DNA of 64,000 nucleotides from Tillandsia leiboldiana (GCA_029204045.2 CM055071.1:22996525-23060524), one strand, 5' to 3'; shown: positions 43,288-54,910, numbered from the stretch's first letter. Made by a program: numbers and translations. Notes: generated from the letters alone by a model not told the origin.

Positions 43288-46200
43288 TCAGATTGGAGCC
43301 TCAAACAAGTGGGGGTGAGCATCCATCATCGCTGACTCCAACTCCCAGGTAGCCTCGCGCTCATCATGACTGCTCCAGAGAACCTTCACATAGGGGATGG
43401 CCCGACTGCGCAACTCCCTAACCTCACGCTCCAAGATCCTCAACGGCCGCTCAACATAACTCAGGTCCTCAGCAACCTCCAATGGAGTGAAATCGATAAT
43501 ATGAGACGGGTCATGAACATACCTCCTCAGCGTCGATACATGAAACACATTGTGAACACCTGAAAGCCTGGGAGGAAGCGCAAGCCTGTAGGCAACTGGC
43601 CCTAAGCGCTCCAACACCTCAAAAGGTCCAATAAAACGAGGGCTCAGTTTCCCACGAATACCAAATCTCCGAATCCCCTTCGAAGGCGAGACTTTCAGAA
43701 AAACATGGTCACCCACCTGAAACTCTAAGTCTCGCCGTCGAGTATCAGCATAACTCCTCTGTCGACTCTGGGCGGTCTCTAGGTGTCGTCGTATCAATCT
43801 GACCTTTTCCTCTGCCTCCAACAGTAGATCAGGACCCAAAGTCTTCTTCTCACCCACGTCACTCCAATAAAGGGGTGACCGACACTTGCGTCCATACAAC
43901 GCTTCAAACGGAGCCATCTGAATGCTCGCTTGATAGCTGTTGTTGTACGCAAACTCAACTAATCCCAAGTGTCGGTACCATCCTCCCCCAAAGTCCAGAA
44001 TGCATGCTCTCAACATATCCTCGAGGGTCTGAATAGTGCGCTCTGACTGCCCATCGGTCTGTGGGTGGAATGCTGTACTAAATCGGAGCTGCGTCCCCAA
44101 GGCTGTCTGTAAACTCCTCCAGAAATGCGAGACAAACCTCGGGTCTCTATCTGATACGATGGAAACGGGTACCCCGTGCAATCTAACCACCTCAGCCAAG
44201 TACACCTGCGCCAGTCGCTCCATCGGCCAAGTCATCTGAACCGGTAAAAAGTGAGCGGATTTGGTAAGCCTGTCCACGACTACCCAGATAGCATCCGCCC
44301 CCGTCTGTGCTCTCGGCAACCCAGTGACAAAATCCATCGTAACATGTTCCCATTTCCATTCAGGGATTGGGAGACTCTGCAACTTGCCAGCAGGTACACG
44401 ATGCTCAGCCTTTACTTGCTGACAAGTTAAACAGTGCTCTACAAATCTCCCAATGTCTCTTTTCATCCCATTCCACCAAAACTGTGCCTTCAGATCCCTA
44501 TACATCTTAGTCCCACCAGGGTGGATGGTATAAGGTGTATAGTGGGCCTCCCTCAAGATCTGCTCTCGAATCTCTGCATCCAAAGGCACGCAAGCTCGGT
44601 CCCTGTACCGGAGTACTCCCGCAGCATCAACTGAAAAGTCCCCTAACAAACCAGTCTGCATCTGCTCTCGAATCCTCACCAGGTGGGGGTCCTCACTCTG
44701 TCTCTCCCGAATCCTGTCCAACAGAGTGGGCTGCACGACTAGAGACATAAGTCTAGCAGAGACCCCAGGGGACACAACCTCGAGCTCTAACCGCCTCATC
44801 TGCTCAAGTAATGGCGCCTGATCGGTGATCATCAAAGATAAACTCTGAACTGCTCTCCTGCTCAGGGCATCAGCAACCACGTTGGCCTTGCCAGGGTGGT
44901 ATAGAATGTCTACATCATAATCTTTCAACAATTCCAACCATCTACGCTGCCTCAAGTTGAGCTCCTTCTGTGTGAACAGGTATTTCAAGCTCTTGTGGTC
45001 GGTGTAAATCTCGCAGTGTTCCCCATACAAATAGTGGCGCCACAACTTTAGTGCAAAAATCACTGCAGCTAGCTCCAAATCATGGGTAGGGTAATTCTTT
45101 TCATAATCCTTCAGTTGCCGAGAGGCGTAAGCGATTACCCTACCCTCCTGCATCAGCACACAACCAAGTCCACTGTGCGATGCATCACTATAAATCACGT
45201 ATCCTTTCCCCATAACAGGGAGGGAAAGGATAGGAGCCGACATCAACCTGATCTTTAATTCCTCAAAGCTCCTCTGGCAGTCCTCACTCCAAATAAACTT
45301 AATCCCTTTTCGCGTCAAACGAGTGAGGGGTGTGGAAAGTTTCGCAAAACCTTCCACAAACCGACGGTAATATCCTGCTAAGCCCATGAAACTACGGACC
45401 TCTGATACCGTCGTCGGTCGGGGCCAATCCCGGACTGCCTCGATCTTCGCCGGGTCTACTGCCACTCCAGCGGCTGAAATCACGTGGCCCAAAAAGGCAA
45501 CCTCCCGAAGCCAGAAATCACACTTAGATAGCTTGGCATACAACTTTCTCTCTCTCAGAAGTTGTAGCACAATCCTCAGATGCTCCTCGTGCTCCACATC
45601 GCTTCGGGAATAAACTAGGATGTCATCAATAAAAACAACAACGAACCGATCCAGGTATGGTCGAAAAATCCTGTTCATCAAATCCATAAAAGCTGCAGGG
45701 GCATTTGTCAGTCCAAAAGGCATGACGGTGAACTCGTAATGCCCGTACCGCGACCTGAATGCCGTCTTTGGGATGTCCTCGGCCTTCACCTTCAATTGGT
45801 GGTAACCAGACTGTAAATCAATCTTGGAGAAGACACAAGACCCTTGCAGCTGGTCGAATAAGTCATCAATGCGCGGCAAAGGGTACTTGTTCTTGATGGT
45901 CACTTTATTCAGCTCCCGGTAATCTACACACAGTCGAAGTGAACCATCCTTCTTTTTCACAAATAGCACCGGCGCTCCCCAAGGTGATACACTAGGCCTC
46001 ACAAAACCCTTGTCCATTAAATCCTGGAGTTGCGCCTTTAACTCCCGCAGCTCGGCCGGTGCCATTCGGTAAGGAGCCTTAGAGATTGGCGCAGTTCCGG
46101 GAACTACGTCAATCAAAAACTCAACCTCCCTATCCGGCGGCATATGAACTAGCTCCGGAGGAAAAACATCCGGGTACTCATGGACAATAGGAATATCCGT

Positions 46201-48105
46201 GAGTCCCGGTGCCGCCGTAGGCTCCTTAACCACCGATGCCAAAAAGGCCACGCATCCACTGCGCATCATCTGCCTCGCACGAGAGGTCGAAACCACAGAG
46301 GCAAAGAAAGCACTCTGGCACCCCCTGTAAACGAACACCTCCTGGCCTGGCTCGCTAAAGGTAACAGTCCTCGCGGCGCAATCAATCGTCGCGAAATAGC
46401 GAGCCAGCCAATCCATCCCCAGAACAATGTCGTAATCTTGCAGCTCACTAAGGACCATAAGGTCCGCTGGCAAGATCCAGGACTCAATCTGAACAGGGCA
46501 AGACCAACAACACTCCTCTACATGCAATGTATGATCAGGAATCTGTACCTCTACTGCATGTGGCAACCGACCTAACACTAGTCCATGAGATGATGCAAAT
46601 ACTCTACTGATAAAAGAATGTGATGCACCGGTATCAAATAAAGTGCGAGCTCTAGTACCAAGAAGTAAAGTGATACCTGCCACCACGTGGTCGGCTGCCG
46701 TGGAGTCCCCTACCTGGGCGGCGTAGACTCGCCCGCTCTGAGCTGGTGGTCGGTAATCTGCAGGGTGGGAGGAAGGAGCCCCGCTCGCTGGAGCATAAGG
46801 CCGCTGCTGGGGCACTGAAGGAGCTGATGCTGAAGAAGGAGCCTGCGGTGTAGAGAGAGGGCAAGTAGCTCGAATATGGCCGGACTGTCCACACCGATAA
46901 CAGCGGCCATACCTCTGGTCACAAGTATCCGCCGCGTGCTGTCCCCTACAAAAGACGTACCTGACCCCAGACTGGGACTGCCTCGACTGCTGCTGCTGCT
47001 GTCCTTGCCGCTGTGACCCCTGCTGTCGCGACTGCGACCTCTGCTGCTGCGAGTGCTGCTGCTGTCGCTGGGGCTGCCGCTGCTGCTGCTGCTGCTGCTG
47101 TGGGGGTCTCTGGGATCCACCAGACCCTCGCCGCTCCGAACGCCCACGGCCCGTAAACTGCGGCGGTGGTGGTCGGGGCGGCCTCCATGAACTGGCCTGT
47201 CCCCCCTCATCTGGCATTGGCCGCTTCCTCTCAGAACTCTGAGCGGCCAAGCCCCCACGTCTAGCGACGACGTGATCTCCCCTCTCGACCCACTGTGCAT
47301 GATCCACTGCCTCTGATAAAGTCTGAAGCCTCTGGGCGTGTACCAAGGTATAGACCTCGGGGCGCAAACCTGTCTCAAACAGCTCCACCTGGTGCAGCCC
47401 ATCCCTGGCAACATAGGGTACGCAGTTGAGCAACTGCGTAAACTCCTGATAATAATCCCATACCGTCCTGTCCCCCTGCTGGAGATTCTTCAAATCATCC
47501 TCAAGCTTTTTCTTCACGCTCGTGGAGAAATAAGTGTCAAGGATCAACCGTCTAAACTCCGACCAGGGTAGCTGTCGGGTGATCTGAAACTCCAAGGGCT
47601 CGACCCGACGCCACCAAGCATCTGCATCCCCCTCTAGGCAATGTACAGCCATATGCACTCTGAACCTGTGGTCAATGAAGAAGTCTCTGAACAACTTCTC
47701 CATTGCTGCCAGCCATGATCCTATCTCCGATGGGTGAGTACTCCTCCCAGAGAACCTAGGTGGTCCTCGCTTACAGAACTTGGCGAGTTTGTCAGCAAAC
47801 TCCTCCTCCTCCGCTGGGGTCAACGGCCTGAACTCCCCCTGAGCCCCACTGCTCGACGACGGTGCCGTAGGGACTAATGGAATAGCCGGCGGTACAACTG
47901 GTGGTACAGGGGCCTCTACAGTAGTAGGGGAAGGGGCCCCAACCTGAGCCAGCAACTGCTCGAACCTCTGCTCCTGTCGGCGGTGGCTCTCCGCCAACTG
48001 GGCCACCATGGCCCTCAGCTCACTGATCTCAGAAGGCCCGGACTGCTCCGGCTCCTCTGGGGGCGTAGGAGTACCCCGAGTAGGAATCTGCCGCCTAGGA
48101 GGCAT
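43288..48105 (-). CDS. gag-pol: Tekay-1 Gag-Pol polyprotein (1605 aa)
   Basis: Single open frame. I start at MPPRRQIPTRG (48105), the usual start of this group; an upstream in-frame ATG adds 18 residues. Domains, numbered from that start: capsid ~90-270 (AVHCLEGDADAWWRRVEPLE); Gln-rich stretch ~334-380; CCHC knuckle 402-415 (CYRCGQSGHIRATC); aspartic protease with DTG at 491-493; RT ~680-860 with VVFIDDILVYS (FIDD 825-828); RNase H from ~970 (YSDASHSG, THDLELAA, YTDHKSL); integrase zinc site from ~1188, catalytic Asp 1258, Asp 1319 and Glu 1355 with 35 residues between the last two; C-terminal chromodomain ~1547-1602 (VERPLRILEREVRELR, YVKVLW, ATWELE). No stop, frameshift or missing catalytic residue seen. 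The chromodomain likely steers integration to marked chromatin. Confidence 0.97.
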   Translation of the reverse strand: MPPRRQIPTRGTPTPPEEPEQSGPSEISELRAMVAQLAESHRRQEQRFEQLLAQVGAPSPTTVEAPVPPVVPPAIPLVPTAPSSSSGAQGEFRPLTPAEEEEFADKLAKFCKRGPPRFSGRSTHPSEIGSWLAAMEKLFRDFFIDHRFRVHMAVHCLEGDADAWWRRVEPLEFQITRQLPWSEFRRLILDTYFSTSVKKKLEDDLKNLQQGDRTVWDYYQEFTQLLNCVPYVARDGLHQVELFETGLRPEVYTLVHAQRLQTLSEAVDHAQWVERGDHVVARRGGLAAQSSERKRPMPDEGGQASSWRPPRPPPPQFTGRGRSERRGSGGSQRPPQQQQQQQRQPQRQQQHSQQQRSQSRQQGSQRQGQQQQQSRQSQSGVRYVFCRGQHAADTCDQRYGRCYRCGQSGHIRATCPLSTPQAPSSASAPSVPQQRPYAPASGAPSSHPADYRPPAQSGRVYAAQVGDSTAADHVVAGITLLLGTRARTLFDTGASHSFISRVFASSHGLVLGRLPHAVEVQIPDHTLHVEECCWSCPVQIESWILPADLMVLSELQDYDIVLGMDWLARYFATIDCAARTVTFSEPGQEVFVYRGCQSAFFASVVSTSRARQMMRSGCVAFLASVVKEPTAAPGLTDIPIVHEYPDVFPPELVHMPPDREVEFLIDVVPGTAPISKAPYRMAPAELRELKAQLQDLMDKGFVRPSVSPWGAPVLFVKKKDGSLRLCVDYRELNKVTIKNKYPLPRIDDLFDQLQGSCVFSKIDLQSGYHQLKVKAEDIPKTAFRSRYGHYEFTVMPFGLTNAPAAFMDLMNRIFRPYLDRFVVVFIDDILVYSRSDVEHEEHLRIVLQLLRERKLYAKLSKCDFWLREVAFLGHVISAAGVAVDPAKIEAVRDWPRPTTVSEVRSFMGLAGYYRRFVEGFAKLSTPLTRLTRKGIKFIWSEDCQRSFEELKIRLMSAPILSLPVMGKGYVIYSDASHSGLGCVLMQEGRVIAYASRQLKDYEKNYPTHDLELAAVIFALKLWRHYLYGEHCEIYTDHKSLKYLFTQKELNLRQRRWLELLKDYDVDILYHPGKANVVADALSRRAVQSLSLMITDQAPLLEQMRRLELEVVSPGVSARLMSLVVQPTLLDRIRERQSEDPHLVRIREQMQTGLLGDFSVDAAGVLRYRDRACVPLDAEIREQILREAHYTPYTIHPGGTKMYRDLKAQFWWNGMKRDIGRFVEHCLTCQQVKAEHRVPAGKLQSLPIPEWKWEHVTMDFVTGLPRAQTGADAIWVVVDRLTKSAHFLPVQMTWPMERLAQVYLAEVVRLHGVPVSIVSDRDPRFVSHFWRSLQTALGTQLRFSTAFHPQTDGQSERTIQTLEDMLRACILDFGGGWYRHLGLVEFAYNNSYQASIQMAPFEALYGRKCRSPLYWSDVGEKKTLGPDLLLEAEEKVRLIRRHLETAQSRQRSYADTRRRDLEFQVGDHVFLKVSPSKGIRRFGIRGKLSPRFIGPFEVLERLGPVAYRLALPPRLSGVHNVFHVSTLRRYVHDPSHIIDFTPLEVAEDLSYVERPLRILEREVRELRSRAIPYVKVLWSSHDEREATWELESAMMDAHPHLFEAPI

Positions 48106-48377
48106 CCTGTCACACAAAATCCACGGGTCAGTAAACCAAACCACTCTCGACCCAATCACGCGAAAGTCATGGGCATTCCCCTATTTCTGTAACCTTATGT
48201 TGTCTGCAGCCAACATAATAGTCCCCCAGAAATAGGCTATGCCAATCCCTCTCCACTCACAGGAAGAGTTAACAACCAATTACCGACTTTCGCACAATAT
48301 CACGTCACTCACGCTCGGCCTTCCTAGGGTCTGCCAAAAGCCTAGGGTTTCCTAAGTCCCAACTGACCTATCCCTAA
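48106..48377 (-). other. Tekay-1 leader between primer site and gag
   Basis: Untranslated leader, 272 bp. It contains a ttatgttggctgcagacaac block also kept in gypsy A (3041-3061), which is evidence that A belongs to the same group. Confidence 0.75.
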
Positions 48378-48389
48378 GCTCTGATACCA
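48378..48389 (-). promoter_or_regulatory. Tekay-1 primer binding site (tRNA-iMet)
   Basis: gctctgatacca on +, 7 nt from the LTR. Confidence 0.92.
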
Positions 48390-48396
48390 ACTAATC

Positions 48397-51300
48397 TGTC
48401 ACGCCCCGGGTGTAAACCAGAACCCGGGCCCGTCCACAGATCCGCCGTGCATACGGAATTTTCCGTGTACACGAAGCGCTGATAACCTGCTCAGATATAA
48501 AACAAGTAATAAAGGAGCATAAAACAGAGCTAAACTAAAACTAATACAACTCAGACAAATACTGGAAAGGAAAGTACAGTAAGCTCTCAAAAATATACAA
48601 GTGTCTCTCCCAGCTCACGAAATATACAACCAGCTGGCCGCAGCCAGACCCAAAATAAAAGGAAAAATACAACCGTCTGAGTGTACTGGGGATACAACAA
48701 AACTACCAAAAACTCGAGCTCGGGGTAGCAGCTATCTAGTCGGCGATCCTCTTACCTCGATCCTGGTAGGAAGGCCCCGCAACTCCGGCAGATGACTCTG
48801 CAAAACAAAGGGGACAAGAAAAGGGAAAAACAGTGGGGGTCAGTACTACAGTAAAGACAGTAGCCTCCCCTAGTGGGTAAACCTCAACACGAACTCCTAC
48901 CTGCCCACTAGGTCTACCAGAGGCTAAAGGAATAAATGCGGTAACTAAGAGTATGACTCCTGATAAAAGCTACCACTAATATGCCTCTACCTGCCCAGCT
49001 AAAGATAGCTAAAGTATGCATCAGAGAATCGAAGCCTGCCACATCGGGTATGCCAGCCTACGCATAACACCGGTGTGGAATAGGAGTCTCAATGTCTGCC
49101 AAATCGGGTATGCCAGCCTACGCATAACACCGGTATGGGACAGGAGTCTCAAGGTCTGCTAAATCGGGTATGCCAGCCTACGCATAGCACCGATAAGGGG
49201 TAGGGTTCTCAATGTCTGCCAAATCGGGTATGCCAGCCTACACATAACACCGATATGGGACAGGAGTCCCAGGGTCTCAAGTCTGCAAATCGCGCACTCC
49301 GCTCTATAAGGAAAGTACCGTCTCCCAAAGGAAGCCCAAAACCCTCTCCCCGAAACCCAAGTATCTGACTACACTAACCCAGCCCCTGCTCCAACCCAAG
49401 CATAATATCCCCTATGTCTAAGTGACTGAAGAAAGAATGCAACATGGTTTCTCCTAAGTCAATTCCAGCATGATAGTGTAGCAGAAAAAGGTGGCCTATC
49501 TAGGTGACCATTCAAGCATGCAAAAGTCATTAACTTGATAAACCTCTTTTTAATTATTCTAACATATGCAACATTAAATGTTTGGACCCTCCGATGTACA
49601 CGTGGCATGATATACGATACATGATACAATTTAGATGTACAATTAACTAGCAAGTACCCCTTTTACAACATGCATTCTAACCACATGCCCAAACCTTTCC
49701 TTAACACACAATATGATATGGCTATAGCATTCATTCCAACTAATTAAATTGCATATCTAAACATGGAAACACCACTCATGAACTTGTAGCTTGCTAACAA
49801 TGCAAGTATTAGCAAAAGAACCTTAATATCATGCAAGCATGCTAGATACATTCATATTTAATAACATATAATCGTGGCATTCCAATAGGCCTAGTGACAT
49901 TCACAAGCAGGAGGTTCTCAACATCACCCACCTCGAGCGCTATTCCAAAATTCCCAAAGGCGAAGTCCAAGATCAGTCCAACACACCACCAATCTGTACA
50001 AAATACCCCAAAGGAAAAATACATAAGCTTAACATCCACAATTCCAGAATCTGTCCCCCAAACCAGCAGTCCACAATTCACTAATTTTTACCTGCGAATA
50101 ATGCCCAGAAAAATCCAAGAAAAATACTATCGCGATCCTTGCGACGAGCCCGTCGAAACGAGTACCTGCACGCCCAATTTGGAGTTTCCTACGCTGAGAT
50201 AAAAATCCGACAAGGGGTACACCCCAAACCCAAACTGCACTAAATTCCTGTAACAAGGAACCACAGAGGAAGAAGATTCTCACCCTCGAATAAAATTCAG
50301 AAAATTCTGAGAAAAATCCAGGAGACTCCTTGCGAAGCGTAGATGAAAATTGCCTTTTGAATCGCCTCGTTCCGACGTCCGAGCGAAAAGATATGGCAAG
50401 AACACCGCGGTGCTGTCCCAAAAGTCCGCGAAGAAAAAGGGTCAAATGGTTGCTCGGAAAACTCCAATATCAGCACGGAAATCGAGGAACCACAAAACAC
50501 AGGAGTTGAAGCCCTACCTGTCAAGAGTCCAACGGCGCAAGAATCGGCGAATTCCGAGGTCGGGGTGAGTCGGAGGAGTCCAAACACTGAGAAGGGGTGA
50601 AGAGGATCGCCGGAGAACAAGCGTCGCGCCGCGCCGTAAAATGGTGAACCTCGGGATGCGTGCCTCCAAAAATCTTCAAACTTCTCCAAAGGGTTGAGCT
50701 CTGAGAGAGGAGGAATCGCCGTGAAGAAAGCCCAGCGAAAATAGAGTCCAAAAAGCCTACAAGACGAATGGGGGGAGCTATTTATAGGCCCAGCCCACTA
50801 AGCATTCGGGCCGGGTTTTCGGGCGCAACTTTCGGGCGCACTGCGCCCGGAAACCCGGTCGCACCGCCCCTGTCCGACGCGCCCGAAACAACCAGGAGCG
50901 GCCACGTCACCCCCAAACAGGGGACAGCGGATCCCAGCGGCCCGCCTACGCCACGTGGCCCCCCGCAGTCAACGGGGGTAGGTACGGCCGGCCAATCTCG
51001 AGGCGACACGTGTCGCACTCGAGTGCGGCCGACCGCCCCCCCCTGGCGCCACTGTGCGCGCACGTGCGCGCACAGTACCGAGGCGCCCTCCCCCGCGCAC
51101 CCGTGGACCGCGCCCACGTGGACCGACGAATCCGAAGCCGCCACGTGTCATGCGCCCGGTCCACCGCCAACCCGCAATTTCCGTGAGCCGTGCCGCGTGC
51201 GCCCGCCTACCAGGGCACGCCACGCGTCCACCCGCCGCGGTCCATGCACCGCCGCGCCATTGCGTGGACCCAGCCGCGTGAGCCGGCCAATAAAAGGGCG

Positions 51301-51632
51301 CCACGTGGCGCTGGCCGGTCCACGCGTCACCCCCGTGCACCGAAAATCCCCCAAATCTTCCGGAAGCCCGCATTTGGTCATCCGGACTCCAAATTCAACA
51401 AGCAAATAGCCGTTTTCAAGCGTTTTTCCGCGCTGAATCCAAATCCAACCTCAGATTGGCCCAAAACCTTTTCAAAATTCGGCAATCACAGCCGAAGGCC
51501 AAATCATCTATCCCAGTCTCACGAGGTCCATCTGTGGCATCCCTTCGATGCACCATGGGCCAGACACCAACACTAGGTGTTCTACACAGTGGATTCATCG
51601 GAAAATCGCAAGGGAAAACCCAGTACACTACA
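48397..51632 (-). repeat. Tekay-1 5' LTR
   Basis: 3236 bp, carrying the same tandem repeat (about 49040-49279), TATA box (50778-50787), G-box cluster (50952-51307) and palindrome (51051-51076) as the 3' copy. This copy would drive transcription. Confidence 0.96.
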
Positions 51633-51724
51633 AGTCCATTGCAGAAAATATAGTGAAAAGTTTTTCTAACAATCCCGTCATAAAAAGGAGGTATGCAAAG
51701 GCATCGGAACGCCAGGACTCTATA

Positions 51725-51903
51725 GGTTTTGAGCTTCGCAGAAACACCGATACGGATCTTGGCAAGAGAAGAAAAAGGAACTTCGTAAATGGACGATCCC
51801 CTACGTAAAGGTGCAATGGAGTAACCACGAGGAGCGCAATGCAACGTGGGAACTTGAGATGAAAATGAAGGAGTGTTATCCTGAGTTATTTAGCGATGGT
51901 TGA
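51725..51903 (+). pseudogene. Gypsy E pol C-terminus (chromodomain tail)
   Basis: Frame ending at TGA 51901-51903 reads KKKELRKWTIPYVKVQWSNH, then ATWELEMKMKECYPELFSDG, the chromodomain end typical of this group. Cut at 51724 by the B2 element; the upstream part is not in the window. Confidence 0.85.
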
Positions 51904-51932
51904 GGTTAAGTTTCGGGGACGAAACTTCTTTT

Positions 51933-51945
51933 AAGGGGTGAGTGG
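51933..51945 (+). promoter_or_regulatory. Gypsy E polypurine tract
   Basis: aaggggtgagtgg just before tgtaatatcac, preceded by gtttcggggacgaaac. Confidence 0.78.
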
Positions 51946-52850
51946 TGTAATATCACAGATTTTTGTAACGTCTTACCCTCCTGCTAATAAAGATTATGTT
52001 TGGAGAAATTGAAGTACTGGGTTTACTTAAGTTGATAATCTTAAGGTGCGGGTATTTTTCTGTGATAGAGCTCGAAAAACGGTGAACAGCGATGTGACCG
52101 GATCCGAATTCCGACTTACGAATCCCTCAGAACGGGGTTGTTAGGATCGCGGTAACCGGAATGTGCACCGAAATCCGTGCAAGTGATCATGCACGCTTTT
52201 CGAGGAGATAAGGGATTATCTCTAGGGAATTATCTTAAAGGAATTATCTTTAAGGAATTATCTTTAAGGGATTATCTTAAAGGAATTACCTTAAAGTAAT
52301 TATCTTTAATAAATTATCTTTAAGAAATTATCTTTAAGGAATTATCTTTAAGGGATTATCTTAAAGGAATTAGCTTAAAGGAATTATCTCCAAGAAATTA
52401 TCTCCAAAGATTAATTAAATAATTAATTAATTAGATATTGAAATCCGACGTATGGATTCTCCGGAATAGGGTTTTGAGGATCGCGATAACCGTAGTATGC
52501 ATCAAAATCCGTGCAAAAGATCGGGCACGCTTTTCGAAGAGATAAGGAATTATCTCTTATGAATTAATAATTATTAATTAATTATTAATAACCAGATATG
52601 GGTTTAATGTACGTACAAATTATCTCTTTCCGGAGGGAAAGGAGGAAACCCTAACCGGAGAGAAAAGAGAGAAAAAGATAAGAAAAAGGAAACCCTAACT
52701 GGAGAGAAAAGAGAGAAAAAGATAAGAAAAAGGCGAAACCCTAACCGGAAGGAAACGAGAGGAAGGAACGAGCGAAAGAAAAGGGAAAAGGCAAAACCCT
52801 AATCGGAAGGAAACGGTAGGAAAGAAGGAGAAGGCGAAAGGACCCAACCC
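51946..52850 (+). repeat. Gypsy E 3' LTR, 5' part
   Basis: Starts tgtaatatcacag and is cut at 52850 by SIRE-3 (left flank aaccc, 52846-52850). It contains two copies of a tccgtgca...gcacgcttttcgag inverted motif (about 52165-52205 and 52508-52540) and an AT-rich repeat. The end (52620-52845) repeats aaccctaaccgga-type units. Confidence 0.82.
52200..52410. repeat. AT-rich short tandem repeats
   Basis: About fifteen copies of a 12-14 bp unit, ggaattatcttaaa or aattatctttaag, inside the gypsy E LTR. Confidence 0.9.
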
Positions 52851-54215
52851 TGTTGGGTTATACTATAATAAGGATCTAAATAGGGGAAAAACCAACTAGA
52901 GGGGGGGTGAATAGGTGTAAACGATAAACACTCAAAAATCTTTGCGTAATAAAAACCCAATGCGGAAATGAAAATAACACGCAAGATTTTTACGTGGAAA
53001 ACTCCAAAACCAGGAGTAAAAAACCACGGGACCGATAACACGGTGAAATCAACTAAGATTATAACACGTACAAAGGGGATATAACGCACTCACAGACGAC
53101 TCATCCTTTTTCCATACGCTCCGAGTTGATCTTCTCCACTCGCTCCGCAACGCGCCTCGAATCCACGATTTGCGTCCAACGCCGAATCCACAGCGTCCAA
53201 CATCGAGTCCACGACGTCTGACCGAACCCACGGTCTCCACCTGGTAGTACGTCTCGATCACACGAACGTACCTCCCTCCGAATCCACGAGAGCGGTAGCA
53301 CCTTGAATCCACAAGGCCACGTGAATCCACGCGCCGATTTTGGGGAAAATCGTTGTTTTGTTGGTGGTGATGATCCGCCGAATACTTAGATCAAAGATAG
53401 ATTGGAAATGCCATCTAAGTATTCATTAATTTGATTCTACTCAAAATCTGAGTATGAAAACCTAGAATCAAATTAATTAATATAGATGAAGAAACATAGA
53501 ATTAAATCTAGTTATTTCCTTTCTTCTCTATATGTGGATCTATAAGTTTTTCCCCGTTAATATTTTTCCGTCATTTCCCGGAGTATAAAACTTATTGTGG
53601 ATTACCCTAAAAGATAGAATTAGGGTTTACTTATAGGTTAGAAACCATTGGAAGAGGATAAGAATCAAAAACTGATTGTAACAGAATTTTTCCCGCACGA
53701 CGGTCCGGACCGGATTAGGCTCGTTCAGGACTGTCGTTGTTTTTTAGAGAATTCCTGAAAAATCAAGGTTCGGGGTCCGGAACGAAATGCCACAGTCCGG
53801 ACTGTTCATGCAGTTTCTGCAAAAACTACGTTCGGGGTCCGGAACAAAATCTCACGTTCCAGACTGTTCATGCAGTTTCAGCAAAATCCACGTTCGGGGT
53901 CCGGAACGAAATAGGGATGTTCAGGACTGGATTTGTGCATGAACTACCAACGTTCGGGGTCCGGACTGTAGTCCCCTGTTCCGGATCCTGAACATGTAAC
54001 TTGTCCAGTTTTTGATTTTTATGCGATTAAAAACCCATCCAAGTGTTTCTACATTATAAGAAGTATTCAGATCACCAATAATGTTTAGTTAAACTTACCT
54101 GATCATTTTGAATTCTTCTTTCTTGAGATTGAGGTATATGATCCAAGCTTCTTCATCTTCAATCTTCAAGACTTAAACACTTTCGCGAAATACGCCAAAA
54201 CTAAAATCCTTAACA
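52851..54215 (-). repeat. SIRE-3 3' LTR
   Basis: 1365 bp, tgttgggtta...ccttaaca on +. It keeps the TATA region (acttataggtta on +, about 53629), the hairpin array (53155-53333) and degenerate gtccggac/gtccggaac repeats (53700-53990). Confidence 0.92.
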
Positions 54216-54232
54216 ATCTCCCACTTTGGCGG
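54216..54232 (-). promoter_or_regulatory. SIRE-3 polypurine tract
   Basis: atctcccactttggcgg on +; the sense strand has aaagtgggagat directly before the LTR. Confidence 0.82.
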
Positions 54233-54910
54233 TTTCATGACAAAACATAGATCCACTTAAGAAAATTCAAAAAGATATTTTTGTTGCTATCACCATACAA
54301 CAAAAATTTACATTTGAGATCCAAATAAAAATGAATACACGAGATAAACTGCTAAAACAGACTCTAGAGTTAGACATCTGTACTCTCTGCAAAAAGAAGT
54401 AATTCTTGACAAAAAAAGATCGTTAGATACCTCAAGAATTTTTGCATTCAAAAACCAAACAGAGAGATAGAGTTTATACTCACCATGACATACATGAACT
54501 CAGATATGTATTAAGATCACAATCAGAAATAGACATATCTTCTAAGCAATAAAATCCAAATGTCATAAATTTGTTAGTAGTCAAACAACTTGTTAGTAAT
54601 AATACATGCCCAAATAGTTAGTCAAATAGTTAGTCGAGGCATGCATTCAATCACAATACAAAACCAAAAGTTGTTTTGATACTTACTTTCCAGAGTTCAA
54701 AGTTCAAAGTTCTCACAAACTATTGTAACCATTGTTCCATTGTTCAGATCTCTCTCCCCCTTTTTGTCACTGGAGTAGCCAAAATTACAAAATAAAGGAG
54801 AGGTAAAAGTTCAAAGAGAAAATGTAAGAACTAAGACTAAAAAACCTGCAAAAAAGAAAATTAAAAAAGAATAACAAAGAAACCACAGATTAGATCATCA
54901 GAGCAAATGA
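54233..54910 (-). other. SIRE-3 3' untranslated region
   Basis: AT-rich, aligns with SIRE-2 32072-32875; no open frame recognised. Confidence 0.65.

Larger units (their letters stand above)
40004..51632 (-). mobile_element. Tekay-1: full-length, intact chromovirus-like gypsy element
   Basis: 11629 bp, TSD agtcc at 39999-40003 and 51633-51637. LTRs 40004-43241 (3238 bp) and 48397-51632 (3236 bp) appear identical except for two one-base length differences in homopolymers (near 40622 and 43031 of the left copy). Primer site, one long gag-pol frame and polypurine tract are all present. The chromodomain at the C-terminus and the RT sequence place it in the Tekay/Del group. It inserted into LTR-R; the interrupted LTR resumes at 51638. 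Youngest insertion in the window and a good candidate for a mobile copy (inference). Confidence 0.96.
36194..51724 (-). repeat. LTR-R: 5' LTR of B2, interrupted by Cassandra and Tekay-1
   Basis: Its own sequence is 36194-40003 plus 51638-51724 (about 3.9 kb, including a 580-bp Cassandra). It starts tgtcacgccccggggg and ends gccaggactctata, where LTR-M has ctaca. It carries the terminal hairpin (36305-36364), 9-nt-loop hairpins (36496-36640), CCGAG hairpins (37073-37205), the CTTTTCCGGAAAAG block (37883-37896) and a GC-rich repeat stretch (38510-38900). The five bases to its right, ggttt (51725-51729), would be a target-site copy in gypsy E. Confidence 0.85.

Noticed and set aside
1..52850. 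Gypsy A and gypsy E being two halves of one element split by the B1/B2 block.
   Set aside because: A has the Tekay-1 type LTR and leader, while E has the B/D-type pol end, polypurine tract and a different LTR start (tgtaatatcac).
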